A stretch of DNA of 25,196 bases. It comes from 2-02-FULL-46-13 sp036517235. GTDB lineage: Bacteria > Patescibacteriota > Minisyncoccia > Phycocordibacterales > DSPV01. The position numbers were made by a program, and so were the translations under genes. Shown here in pieces: positions 1-7,932 of this stretch. Where the stretch lies: assembly GCA_036517235.1 (NCBI GenBank), contig DATDXL010000092.1, positions 1-25,196 of the forward strand. Reading direction: 5' to 3'. Position 1 is the stretch's first letter. Each line of letters begins with the position of its first letter. The notes under the pieces are model-generated. The model saw only the letters and a list, made by a program, of their open reading frames with translations. It was not told the origin of the DNA and did not search any database.

Positions 1-405
1 TCTGGACATGATGCACGATATTTCATCGAGTCGGGTCTAATTGAACTCAAAGACTACCTTAAGCGTCGCGGAGAGAAACCTGCGGTCTACATCGGACACC
101 ACAGCGCGCAGGGTGTGTTTGTGATCGAAGACAGCGATGTCGGCTTGCCGTCGGTAGGGAAAGATGGAGAGCAGGTGTACGTGTACCACAAGTATTTTCA
201 TGAACTTCTGCTCTCGCTCGTCGCGCACGAGCTTGTGCCTCTGATGGCGTCGCACTCACAGGGTATCGATGAGGGAGCGTTGTGTGCAGCGCTTCTCGAG
301 TCGGCACACTTGCGACTTTCTGTGACCATAGGGAAGCTTGCCGCGCAGCTTCCTAAATTTACGGTGAGCGTTAAACCGATCGTTTCTGTTAAAATGATAT
401 CGTGA
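1..405 (+). CDS. 3' end of an unrecognised protein (5'-truncated)
   Basis: An open frame runs from base 1 to a TGA at 403-405, so the gene begins upstream of the window; 134 codons are visible. The fragment is soluble-looking, with no membrane helix and no cysteine-rich motif. It contains a His-rich stretch (IGHHSAQG, then VYHKYFHELL, then VAHELVPLM) and ends in a Val/Lys-rich tail. I do not recognise the family. The DUF192 gene follows after only 4 bp, so the two are probably co-transcribed. An internal ATG at 115 could be taken as a start, but the frame stays open upstream with the same codon usage, so a truncated longer gene is more likely. Confidence 0.6.
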   Translation, partial: SGHDARYFIESGLIELKDYLKRRGEKPAVYIGHHSAQGVFVIEDSDVGLPSVGKDGEQVYVYHKYFHELLLSLVAHELVPLMASHSQGIDEGALCAALLESAHLRLSVTIGKLAAQLPKFTVSVKPIVSVKMIS

Positions 406-409
406 AGCC

Positions 410-895
410 ATGAACGCGCGCACCCTTCAGTACATGCTTGTGGGTCTCGTCGCCGTATTTCTGGTGCTGGGTTCGTTTTTTCTCTTTCCGCTTGCTTCGC
501 ATGCTCCTACGGCCTCGCCGCAGGAGAAAAACGACGTTGAAACTGTTTCGATAGAGGCAGGTGGCGGCACTATTGTCGCGGAAGTTGTTAGAACGAGAGA
601 GGATTTAGAGCGCGGACTCTCGGGGCGCGACTCGTTAGCCCTCGGCACTGGCATGTGGTTCGATTTTGGGAGCCCTGATCGGTGGGGGATCTGGATGAAG
701 GACATGAGATTCCCGATAGACATCGTATGGTTCGATGAAAATCTCTCGATTGTAAGCATCAAGATATCTGTCGCACCTGAAACGTATCCTGAAGCATTCT
801 ATCCGTCGCGTCCCGCCCGCTTTGTCCTCGAAATTTCCTCCGGGGCTGTGGAAAAGTACCGTCTAGAAGTCGGAAATCAAGTTTTACTCCGATAA
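410..895 (+). CDS. DUF192 family protein, membrane-anchored
   Basis: The product is 161 residues. Residues about 8-30 form one hydrophobic helix after a short basic N-terminus, which fits a signal anchor. The rest matches the DUF192 fold: VVRTREDLERGLSGRDSL, then GTGMWFDF, then the hallmark WGIWMKDMRFPIDIVWFD, and a C-terminal AVEKYRLEVGNQVLL. DUF192 proteins are usually small, often exported, and of uncertain biochemical role. The start ATG at 410 lies 4 bp after the previous stop with no clear Shine-Dalgarno sequence, suggesting translational coupling. The 208 bp between this stop and the next gene is AT-rich, and I saw no convincing promoter or NrdR box in it. Confidence 0.85.
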   Translation: MNARTLQYMLVGLVAVFLVLGSFFLFPLASHAPTASPQEKNDVETVSIEAGGGTIVAEVVRTREDLERGLSGRDSLALGTGMWFDFGSPDRWGIWMKDMRFPIDIVWFDENLSIVSIKISVAPETYPEAFYPSRPARFVLEISSGAVEKYRLEVGNQVLLR

Positions 896-1103
896 TTTTA
901 TTGCCTCGGAACGGAAAAATATTTTTCCAACGCCTATTTACCCCTACGGCATTGTTTTCTTTCAGGGTCGCCCTTTACAGGCTATTTTTTTCGTGCGATT
1001 CATTGTTTTTGACCCTGTTTCCCACTTTCATTCCGCTTGCAGTAAGGTAAAATTGTAGAGCATTAAAAAAATTATTACTCGCTAGCACGTAACACTCACT
1101 CAA

Positions 1104-3404
1104 ATGGTCAAAGTTGCAAAAGAGCTCAGCATGGTGAAGAAAGTTCAGAAGCGCGACGGTTCGATTGTAGACTTTGATGTACAGAAGATCGCGAACGCGA
1201 TCCATAAGGGAATGATCTCGACCGGTGAAGGCTCGCAGAGCGAAGCGGAACTCGTGGCGGGGCACGTCTACAGCGAGCTTTTGCGTATTACCAAGAAGCA
1301 TAAGAATTTCATTCCTACCGTTGAGGGTATTCAGGACAGCGTGGAGAAGGAACTCATTCTCTCTGATTACGTAAAAACCGCTAAACACTATATTTTATAC
1401 CGCGAAAAGCGGGCCAAGCTCCGTGAAAAAGGATTGCAAGTGCCGGAGAAAGTGCGTCGTCTCTCCTCCGAGAGCAAAAAATATTTCAGGAACCCCCTCG
1501 GTGAATTCGTATACTACCGATCGTACTCGCGCTGGATCGATGAAGAGGGAAGACGCGAGACATGGATAGAGACTGTTGACCGCTACATCGCATTCATGCG
1601 TGAGAACCTCGGTAAAAAATTGAAAGATGCCGAGTACAAGGAAGTCCGCGAGACGATTCTTCGACACGAAGCGATGCCCTCCATGCGCCTTCTCCAATTT
1701 TCCGGAAAGGCGGCAAAGACGACGAATGTGTGTGCATACAACTGTAGCTACATTGCGCCGGAGAAATTTGAGGACCTCTCCGAAATTATGTATGTCTCAA
1801 TGTGTGGCACGGGTGCCGGCTGGTCAGTGGAGAGTCGCAACGTGCAAAAGTTTCCTCAAATTAATTTGCAGACAGGAAAAAAACTTCCGACCCACATCAT
1901 TGATGACAGCAAGGAGGGTTGGTGTGATGCCTTTACGCTCGGCATGAAGACGTGGGCAGAGGGAACTGATACTGAATTTGATTTTTCACAACTTCGACCG
2001 GCTGGTGCACGCCTCAAGACGATGGGAGGGAAATCCTCCGGACCTGATCCGCTTCGTCGGCTTCTCTCCTTCACACGCGAGAAGATGTTGAAGCGGCAAG
2101 GGAAGCGCATGACAAACCTCGATGTCCACGATATTATTTGTATGATAGGCGACTGCGTCGTCTCGGGTGGTGTGCGGCGCTCTGCGATGATCTCACTTTC
2201 GGACTTGGATGATGATGAGATCCGACATGCCAAGGACGGACAGTTCTATATGACCGAACCACAACGCTCGCTTGCCAACAACTCTGCGGTCTACCTGGGC
2301 AAGCCGACCAACGAGCAATTTCTAGAAGAATGGATGGCCTTGATCAAGTCTCGTTCAGGCGAGCGTGGCATTTTCAATCGAGGAGGACTGACGAAGCAGC
2401 TTCCGGAGCGCCGACTTAAGGTTTTAAAGAGCTACAAAGGCTATTTTGACGCTAGCGGCAACCTTATCGGTTCTATCGGTACGAATCCCTGCGGCGAAAT
2501 CATCCTTCAGAGCAAGCAGTTCTGCAATCTCTCCGAAGTGGTGGCTCGCGCTGAGGACACGGAGAAGTCCTTGCTACGCAAGGTTCGCGTCGCGACGATT
2601 CTCGGCACCTATCAGTCCTCACTGACCTACTTCCCGTATCTCTCTAAGGAGTGGAGAGAGCGCTGTGAGAAAGAAAGGCTCCTCGGCGTCTCTATCACCG
2701 GCCAGTGGGACAGCCCTGTAGCACGAAAACCGGAGATTTTAGAGAAGCTCCGCAAGGAAGCGATCCGCGTCAACGAGATTTATGCGAAGCGATTCGGCAT
2801 CAGCCCCTCGACGGCCATCACATGCGTCAAACCATCGGGAACACTCTCACAAATGGTTGACTGTGCGTCAGGTATGCACCCCCGCCACTCTCCTTTCTAC
2901 ATCCGCCGCATCAGGATCTCTGCGACCGACGCACTCTTTAAGATGCTCAAAGACCAGGGCGTGCCGTATCACCCGGAAGTGGGACAACCGGCGGACAATG
3001 CGACGACGTATGTCCTCGAGTTCCCGGTCAAGGCGCCCAAGGGTTCTATTTTCAAAGATGACGTCTCGGCGCTCACCCAGCTTGAGCACTGGAGAAATGT
3101 GAAAACGAAATATACCGAACACAATCCGTCTGTTACTGTTTCTGTCGGCGAAGAGGAATGGATAGCCGTTGCCAACTGGTTGTATAACAATTGGGACATT
3201 ATCGGCGGGCTCTCGTTCCTACCTCGCGACAACCATGTCTACAAGCTCGCACCGTTTGAGCCGATAACGGAAAAACAGTATCATGAATTTGCCAAACGTT
3301 TCGCGCACATCGACTACTCGAAGATTCTGACCTATGAGAAACGAGACGAGACGGAGTTGAAAAAGGAGTTGGCGTGCGTCGCTGGTGTGTGCGAGATCGT
3401 GTAA
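1104..3404 (+). CDS. nrdJ: adenosylcobalamin-dependent ribonucleoside-triphosphate reductase (class II, monomeric type)
   Basis: This enzyme reduces ribonucleotides to deoxyribonucleotides using a radical generated from vitamin B12 coenzyme. Residues about 10-100 resemble an ATP-cone (VQKRDGSIVDFDVQKIANAI). The catalytic centre is TNPCGEI with Asn461, Cys463 and Glu465, and a second cysteine lies in QFCNL (Cys474). The 11-residue gap between the two matches Lactobacillus leichmannii RTPR (Cys408/Cys419). Cys210 and Cys214 lie in the N-terminal region where the partner redox cysteine is expected. The C-terminus ACVAGVCEIV carries the CX4C shuttle pair (Cys758, Cys763). At 766 residues it is complete and slightly longer than RTPR. 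An internal ATG at 1131 (MVKKVQKRDG) is an equally plausible start, since neither site has a strong Shine-Dalgarno. The glutaredoxin at 13603 is a possible electron donor. No cobalamin synthesis gene is in the window. Confidence 0.93.
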   Translation: MVKVAKELSMVKKVQKRDGSIVDFDVQKIANAIHKGMISTGEGSQSEAELVAGHVYSELLRITKKHKNFIPTVEGIQDSVEKELILSDYVKTAKHYILYREKRAKLREKGLQVPEKVRRLSSESKKYFRNPLGEFVYYRSYSRWIDEEGRRETWIETVDRYIAFMRENLGKKLKDAEYKEVRETILRHEAMPSMRLLQFSGKAAKTTNVCAYNCSYIAPEKFEDLSEIMYVSMCGTGAGWSVESRNVQKFPQINLQTGKKLPTHIIDDSKEGWCDAFTLGMKTWAEGTDTEFDFSQLRPAGARLKTMGGKSSGPDPLRRLLSFTREKMLKRQGKRMTNLDVHDIICMIGDCVVSGGVRRSAMISLSDLDDDEIRHAKDGQFYMTEPQRSLANNSAVYLGKPTNEQFLEEWMALIKSRSGERGIFNRGGLTKQLPERRLKVLKSYKGYFDASGNLIGSIGTNPCGEIILQSKQFCNLSEVVARAEDTEKSLLRKVRVATILGTYQSSLTYFPYLSKEWRERCEKERLLGVSITGQWDSPVARKPEILEKLRKEAIRVNEIYAKRFGISPSTAITCVKPSGTLSQMVDCASGMHPRHSPFYIRRIRISATDALFKMLKDQGVPYHPEVGQPADNATTYVLEFPVKAPKGSIFKDDVSALTQLEHWRNVKTKYTEHNPSVTVSVGEEEWIAVANWLYNNWDIIGGLSFLPRDNHVYKLAPFEPITEKQYHEFAKRFAHIDYSKILTYEKRDETELKKELACVAGVCEIV

Positions 3405-3408
3405 GACA

Positions 3409-3535
3409 CAAAGTATTCTTTTCAGAACCAGAAGACCGCTCCAGCGAGCGGTCTTCTTCGTCCTCGAAACATTTTTGCCGAAGGTACGGCAAACCATGCA
3501 AATGTTTCTGCGAATGTTCTGAAGAGAATACTTTG
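3409..3535. repeat. branched inverted repeat after nrdJ (20-bp arms enclosing two hairpins)
   Basis: Four bases after the nrdJ stop, CAAAGTATTCTTTTCAGAAC (3409-3428) pairs with 3516-3535 with one mismatch in 20. Inside lie two independent hairpins. The first is an 11-bp GC-rich stem (3431-3441 with 3446-3456, loop CAGC) followed by TTCGTCC. The second is GAAACATTT (3466-3474) with AAATGTTTC (3500-3508), extended by TTGCCG/CGGCAA and a 7-nt bulge. The first hairpin could terminate nrdJ transcription, although its U-tract is poor. The whole forms a three-arm structure and may be a small palindromic element or a structured 3' UTR. No flanking target duplication was seen. Confidence 0.7.
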
Positions 3536-3576
3536 CGCTCGCACGCCAACGGAGAGATGGAGAGTAGGATAAGGAG

Positions 3577-3604
3577 AAGTCTTCGCGTGGGCACGCGAAG
3601 ACTT
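3577..3604. repeat. 13-bp perfect inverted repeat
   Basis: AAGTCTTCGCGTG (3577-3589) is followed after GG by its exact reverse complement (3592-3604). No T-run follows on either strand, so it is not a typical intrinsic terminator. It lies between the nrdJ 3' structure and the terminator of the minus-strand dehydrogenase remnant. Its role is unknown. Confidence 0.5.
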
Positions 3605-3636
3605 TACTGTCTGGATTCAATAAAAAAATCGCCGTT

Positions 3637-3671
3637 CGCAAAAGCTACTAGGCGGTATGAGGGCTTTTGCG
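3637..3671 (-). terminator. probable terminator of the dehydrogenase locus
   Basis: Read on the minus strand, CGCAAAAGC pairs with GCTTTTGCG (9 bp, 17-nt loop), followed after GAACGGCGA by seven T residues (3622-3628). The stem overlaps the last codons and the stop (3648-3650) of the dehydrogenase frame. Confidence 0.5.
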
Positions 3672-4387
3672 ATATACAGCCTCCTCGGGAGATGTTGCTC
3701 GGAGGGTCTTGTTATAACAAGCCGGAGAATTGATGGCAGCCTCCACTTCGTCAACGACTCTCTTCATGGGCAATATAACAGGTGGCCTGAACGTGCAACC
3801 ATTGAAGAAGTCACTCTCAATCGAACCGAATTGGAGTTCATTTACTCGAAGCTGTGGGTTTTCGTGACGCATTGCTCTGACTAGTTCATGTTTGGCAGCG
3901 CAAGCCGCTGCGTACGGCCCTATATGGAGATTTTCTGGCCAGGCGTTGTCAGGAATGTCGGTGATTGCTGAATTGATTACCGTCAGAGAACCATTATCTT
4001 TTGTGTGCTTACCAAAGAGCTCGAAGATATGCACAAGTCCGATCGCATGTCGCTGGAGTTCCTCAGAGATTTCTTTTCTGCTCAACTCTCTCGCAAGATT
4101 GCTATCGATTCCCCTAGGAGGACAGTGTCCAACTGAGTAAATGAGATGGTCAAATGGATAAGCGACGTTTTTTTGATCGCCTCCCATGCTTGTAGAAGGG
4201 AATCATAATCCAATACGTCTGCGACTTTTGCCCGGCTGAACAAATCAGCTTTAAAGATTTTTTTCTGTTCCTCGCGATGAATGATGGGAATCACAAGGAA
4301 CCTCTCTGTGAACCGTTGACAGAGTGCTCGTCCAATAGAACCTGCTGCTCCGAAGATAATCATGCTTTGCATGGGCTTACCTTTCAT
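3648..4387 (-). pseudogene. short-chain dehydrogenase/reductase (SDR), broken by a frameshift at an A7 run
   Basis: Two overlapping minus-strand frames together make one SDR. The first (from 4387; the better start is ATG 4372 with AAAGGT 6 nt upstream) carries the nucleotide-binding glycine motif IIFGAAGSIGRALC and runs to LLQAWEAIKK. The second resumes as NVAYPFDHLIYSVGH and continues with TVINSAITDIP, GPYAAACAAKHELVRAM and LRVNELQFG to a TAG at 3648. The switch occurs at a run of seven A residues (plus-strand T7 at 4168-4174). A -1 shift there, or an eighth A, would restore a 241-residue protein, the normal SDR length. The catalytic YxxxK motif reads YAAAC, so the lysine is replaced by cysteine. 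The promoter and terminator look intact. Decay is the simplest reading. A homopolymer sequencing error or programmed slippage could explain the frameshift but not the missing lysine. Confidence 0.75.
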
Positions 4388-4414
4388 GTTGAGTGTTTCT
4401 CTATTCTGAATGTC

Positions 4415-4442
4415 ATAATATCTAGCCCTTTTTTATTATCAA
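4415..4442 (-). promoter_or_regulatory. promoter for the SDR locus
   Basis: On the minus strand, TTGATA (4442-4437) and TATTAT (4420-4415) are separated by 16 bp. The expected start is about 18-25 nt upstream of the SDR start codons. The -35 box touches the 3' side of the rnpB terminator. Confidence 0.5.
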
Positions 4443-4477
4443 ATCAAAAAACTGTCCTTTAGACAGTTTTTTGATTT
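4441..4477 (-). terminator. rho-independent terminator of rnpB
   Basis: A perfect 16-bp inverted repeat, AAATCAAAAAACTGTC with GACAGTTTTTTGATTT around a 5-nt loop, directly abuts the RNase P RNA 3' end. The stem itself supplies the T-run, so it could act in both directions. Confidence 0.8.
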
Positions 4478-5155
4478 CCTTGTGTCTATAAGCCGAATTC
4501 TGTCGTTCACTCTTGCGAATGAACGGATAGCCATTTATCTAGGATGCCTGTTACCAAACACCTCAAGCGGCACTTCCGGCGCGCCCCGCGCCGAAGTTAC
4601 AAGTTTGAAAGTTTTTAAAGTTTGTAAAGCAAGAACGTACTCCTACTTTATGAACTTTATAACTTTATGGACTTTATAAACTCGGCGCGAAGCGCCCAGA
4701 CTCGGCCTTGCACCCGGGTAAGGATTTTGCCGTTTCACTCCTGGCGTTGCCGCCAGGACTTATCCGTCTTGCGACGGACACCCCTTTCTTTCGATCAGAG
4801 GCGTCTCTGTTCGCACCTCGCGCGTTGCCGCGGGCGGGCGTTACCCGCTACCTTGTTGCCAATTTTGCCCACCGAAGGTGGCGCAAAATCGAGTATCCTG
4901 ACGAGTCTTGAGGAAGGATTATCCTTCGCTCCGCTCAGGACGCTCAATTTTGTTTTCACCTGTGGTGAACAAAATTGGCGAGTGTTCGGACTTTCCTCCC
5001 CCGACACCAACTTTAACATCGTTGCACCGTGTTTTCATAATTTTGTCGCCCTACCAAGAGTTCTTTTTCAGAGCGTGATTACGCTGACTGACGTTTGGTA
5101 GGCAACAAAACACAATGTCAAAGTTGGTATGGGGGCGACTACCTGACACAGGGCT
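4478..5155 (-). ncRNA. rnpB: RNase P RNA
   Basis: This is the catalytic RNA that trims the 5' leaders of tRNA precursors. On the minus strand the universal P4-side sequence GGGGGAGGAAAGTCCGAAC appears near the 5' end (around 4985-5004), GGAGTGAAACGGCAAAATCC in the middle, and the 3' signature GACAGAATTCGGCTTATAG at 4483-4503. The ends pair as P1: CCCTGTGTC with GACACAAGG, one mismatch. At about 678 nt it is far longer than the usual 350-400 nt. Extra length comes from an extended P3-like domain enclosed by arms at 5009-5019 and 5115-5125, several long hairpins, and an AU-rich arm at 4596-4680. A GGTAAC close to the conserved 3' region may be the tRNA-CCA contact. Ends are set by the promoter and the P1/terminator boundary. 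Confidence 0.93.
4596..4680 (-). repeat. AU-rich repetitive arm inserted in rnpB
   Basis: This part of the RNase P RNA consists of imperfect copies of ATAAAGTT on one side and AAACTTT on the other, which can fold back on each other. GC-rich blocks flank it (CGGCGCGCCCCGCGCCG and CTCGGCGCGAAGCGCC on the plus strand). Its composition differs sharply from the rest of the RNA, so it is probably an expanded peripheral arm in the P15-P17 region. Confidence 0.65.
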
Positions 5156-5160
5156 AAGCA

Positions 5161-5189
5161 ATTGTACCATAACTATTAGACCAGAGCAA
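5161..5189 (-). promoter_or_regulatory. rnpB promoter
   Basis: On the minus strand, TTGCTC (5189-5184), a 17-bp spacer and TACAAT (5166-5161). The predicted start at about 5154 coincides with the 5' strand of P1. Confidence 0.8.
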
Positions 5190-5352
5190 TACACGCCCTG
5201 TTAGAAGTCTGCAAAAACATGTTTCTTGAAGCGCGAGTGGCGAATAGCCACATCCCGATTTAGCCATAGCGCTTCAACCCCAAAAGCGGGTGCCTATGTA
5301 GTGCACACACTGCGCGAGAATATGCAACGGCAGACTTCTGATAGGGTGTGGA
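5190..5352 (-). ncRNA. unidentified structured RNA or palindromic element upstream of rnpB
   Basis: The ends form a long imperfect stem of about 20 bp: CACGCCCTGTTAGAAGTCTGC at the left and GCAGACTTCTGATAGGGTGTG at the right. Inside is a 9-bp stem TTGAAGCGC/GCGCTTCAA that holds a GTGGC-GAATA-GCCAC hairpin, plus a long unpaired-looking side with a small AGTG/CACT hairpin. The architecture of closing stem, large bubble and terminal stem, and the 160-185 nt size, recall 6S RNA, but I could not match conserved sequence. A minus-strand promoter (TTGCCA 5407-5402, 16 bp, TATACA 5385-5380) would start it near 5373, so the strand is tentative. It exactly fills the gap between the rnpB -35 box and the -35 box of the plus-strand gene. 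The stem ends faintly resemble the CCCGTTAGAAG terminal repeats found near glmU. Confidence 0.4.
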
Positions 5353-5360
5353 ATTGTTCG

Positions 5361-5389
5361 TTGAATAGTGGAGGAGAAATGTATATACT
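5361..5389 (+). promoter_or_regulatory. promoter of the Wzy-like/murJ unit
   Basis: TTGAAT (5361-5366), a 17-bp spacer and TATACT (5384-5389). The predicted transcript starts near 5396, about 35 nt before the ATG at 5431. The -10 region is part of a GTATATAC palindrome and could also serve a minus-strand promoter. Confidence 0.65.
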
Positions 5390-5430
5390 CTAGGTACGTT
5401 CTGGCAATTAATGTAATAGTTTTTTAACCC

Positions 5431-7896
5431 ATGGAAAAACTCAAAATCAAAATTGAGGAATCGGTAGATCAAGTCTCTCTCCTGGAGAATATTTCTTTTT
5501 ATATCCTCCTGGCTACTGCGTTCCTGATACCTATTTTCTTCATTCCCTCTGTCGCGTTCCAGTTTCAATTCAGCAAAGCGGTTTTCATTTCGCTTGCGGT
5601 GCTGGTCTCATTCGCGCTCTGGCTCGTCGCTCGGCTTAAAGACGGACGATACCTGCTTCCCAATAATATGGTTTTCGTCGCCTCGGGCGTATTGCTGTTA
5701 GTGATGCTCATCTCTACGCTTCTCTCGTCATCAGTTCGCACCTCCTTTATCGGACAAGGGTTTGAGATCGTCACGTGGGCCGGTACGGTGGTTATGCTCA
5801 TTTTGATGTTTCTCTTCTCCGTGCTCTTTAGGCCCAAAGAGCGGGTGTTCTATCTCTACCTTGCGCTCTTTGCCTCGTGTCTCCTCATCATCCTCTTCCA
5901 TGTCTCGAGATTCATCTTCGGTGCCGACTTTCTCGCTTTCGGCATATTCACCGATATCACATCGAACCTTATCGGCAAGTGGAATGACCTCGGCATCTTC
6001 TTCGGGTTGGTAGCGCTCCTCTCCTTCATCACCCTCGAGTTGATGCCGCTCAGTCGCGCGTTCAAGATCCTTCTCTGGGTCATTTTCGTTCTTTCCGTCG
6101 TATCGCTTGCTATCGTCAATTTTCCCACGCTCTGGTACACACTCGCGTTCTTCAGTCTTCTCTACTATGTGTTCGCGTACGCGTTCAAACAGTCTTTCTT
6201 GACAGCGCTGGAGACGGTGCCCCCCGCGGATGTTTTAATCACAGAATCGGCTGTTCCCGTTTCTCCCGGCTCGCCGTGGAAGGGGGCCATACGTGGAAGC
6301 GTGGTAGCCATCCTTCTCATCATCCTCTCTGTGGTCTTTTTGGTTGATTACTATACGCCAGATCGTACGATGAGCAAAAAAATAGCAGAACGCTTCGGGA
6401 TCTCCAATCTCGAGGTACGGCCGAATTGGTCTTCGACGATCTCTGTGGCGGGGAACACTTTGAAGAAAGACCCTATCCTCGGGACCGGTCAGAACCGTTT
6501 TGCGAATGAGTGGGTGCTCTACAAACCCGCCGGCATCAACGAGAGCATATTCTGGAATACCGATTTCTCGTTCGGCGTGGGCATTCTGCCGACACAACTT
6601 GTTACCGGAGGCATCTTGGGACTCCTCGCGTGGCTCTTCTTTCTCGGGTCGTTCGTCTACCTTGGGCTGCGCCACCTACTCTCACCTGTAACCGATCGGC
6701 TCAAGCGCTATCTCTCAGTATCCTCATACTTCGCTTCGCTCTTCCTCTGGACTTTCTTTATCTTCTATATTCCCTCGACGGTCATTCTCTCGCTCACCTT
6801 TCTTTTTACCGGCATATGCATCGCGTCGCTCTACAACGAACGGCTCCTCAAGCCCAAGACGATCTCTTTTGCCGACGAACCGAAAGTCAGCTTCCTCTCG
6901 GTGCTCGTCCTTACCGGTCTCCTTATCGGGGTGGTGACCTTGGGATACGCATTCGGACAGAAATTCGTCGCTTCAGCGTACTTCCAGCGATCGCTCATCG
7001 CTCTCAATATTGAGGGTAATACATCCAAGGCGGAGAAGCTTGCGGTCAGTGCTCTTGCTCTGTCAAAGAACGATCTCTACGATCGATTCCTCACCGAGGT
7101 GGCTCTCGGGAAAATAAACGTGTTGCTCTCCAGTACTCCCGCGTCGGCGACTACCGATGAGGTTCGAATAAAGTTCCAGGCGCTGATGGGGGACGCTGTC
7201 CGTTTTGCGCGTGAAGCCGTTACTTTCGACATGACCAACTATCAGAACTGGGTATCGCTCGGTAGAGTGTATGAAGCGGTGGTGCCGCTCGGCATCGAGG
7301 GTGCCTATGAGAGCGCCAAGGAAGCATATGGCCACGCTCTTGCGCTTAATCCCCAGGGCCCTCAGATACGCCTTATGCAAGCGAGACTTGAGCTTGCGAA
7401 TAAAAAAAGAGATCAGGCAAAGGTGAAGATTCAGGAAGCTCGATCGCTCAAGAGTAACTACACAGAAGCCGTCTTTCTCCTCTCTCAAATCCAAGCGGAT
7501 GAAGGTATGTTACAGGATGCGATAGGATCCGTTGAATCAGCGGCGGTGCTCTCGCCCAATGACCCTACAGTGTTCTTCCAGCTTGGGCTCCTCAAATATA
7601 ATGTACGTGATTACAGGGGGGCTACAGAAGCCCTGGAGCGGGCTATGGTGCTAGCCCCGACCTATTCCAACGCGAAATATTTCCTAGGGCTCAGTTACAA
7701 CAAGGTCGGGAGGAATAGCGATGCCCTGGTGCAGTTCAATGACATCCTGACCCTGAATCCTGGGAATACCGAAGTGCCTGTCATCATCGAGAACATCAAA
7801 GCTGGTCGTGATCCATTCCAAAGCATTGCGCCTCCTGCTGAGCGGCCTGAGAATCGCGAAACGCTTCCGGTAGAGGAAAAAACACCTCAGGAGTAG
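5431..7896 (+). CDS. Wzy-like O-antigen ligase/polymerase fused to C-terminal TPR repeats
   Basis: The 821-residue protein has two halves. Residues about 20-530 hold roughly a dozen hydrophobic helices with a larger extracytoplasmic segment in the middle (around 310-380, including DPILGTGQNRFANEW, typical of the Wzy_C/O-antigen ligase loop). Residues about 535-790 are tetratricopeptide repeats, visible as the recurring A-L-N-P pattern (AYGHALALNPQGPQ, ESAAVLSPNDPTVFFQLG, ERAMVLAPTYSNAKYFLG, FNDILTLNPGNTEV). Such fusions are common in CPR genomes. A role in assembling surface polysaccharide is inferred from the fold only. The ATG at 5431 has no Shine-Dalgarno but lies a normal distance from a good promoter. 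murJ follows 36 bp downstream, probably in the same transcript. Confidence 0.8.
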   Translation: MEKLKIKIEESVDQVSLLENISFYILLATAFLIPIFFIPSVAFQFQFSKAVFISLAVLVSFALWLVARLKDGRYLLPNNMVFVASGVLLLVMLISTLLSSSVRTSFIGQGFEIVTWAGTVVMLILMFLFSVLFRPKERVFYLYLALFASCLLIILFHVSRFIFGADFLAFGIFTDITSNLIGKWNDLGIFFGLVALLSFITLELMPLSRAFKILLWVIFVLSVVSLAIVNFPTLWYTLAFFSLLYYVFAYAFKQSFLTALETVPPADVLITESAVPVSPGSPWKGAIRGSVVAILLIILSVVFLVDYYTPDRTMSKKIAERFGISNLEVRPNWSSTISVAGNTLKKDPILGTGQNRFANEWVLYKPAGINESIFWNTDFSFGVGILPTQLVTGGILGLLAWLFFLGSFVYLGLRHLLSPVTDRLKRYLSVSSYFASLFLWTFFIFYIPSTVILSLTFLFTGICIASLYNERLLKPKTISFADEPKVSFLSVLVLTGLLIGVVTLGYAFGQKFVASAYFQRSLIALNIEGNTSKAEKLAVSALALSKNDLYDRFLTEVALGKINVLLSSTPASATTDEVRIKFQALMGDAVRFAREAVTFDMTNYQNWVSLGRVYEAVVPLGIEGAYESAKEAYGHALALNPQGPQIRLMQARLELANKKRDQAKVKIQEARSLKSNYTEAVFLLSQIQADEGMLQDAIGSVESAAVLSPNDPTVFFQLGLLKYNVRDYRGATEALERAMVLAPTYSNAKYFLGLSYNKVGRNSDALVQFNDILTLNPGNTEVPVIIENIKAGRDPFQSIAPPAERPENRETLPVEEKTPQE

Positions 7897-7932
7897 CAAC
7901 TAACGATTCGGGCAGTACTAACATAGCTCGTT

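Noticed and set aside
896..1103. Cobalamin riboswitch or NrdR boxes upstream of nrdJ
   Set aside because: Expected for a B12-dependent reductase, but no B12-box-like core or paired NrdR boxes were visible.
3374..3733. Plus-strand open frame after nrdJ
   Set aside because: It runs through two inverted repeats and the antisense of the dehydrogenase remnant, with Ser/Arg-rich composition typical of a spurious frame.
4667..5101. Long open frames across the rnpB region
   Set aside because: They lie antisense to or within the RNase P RNA, have no domain-like content, and owe their length to RNA composition.
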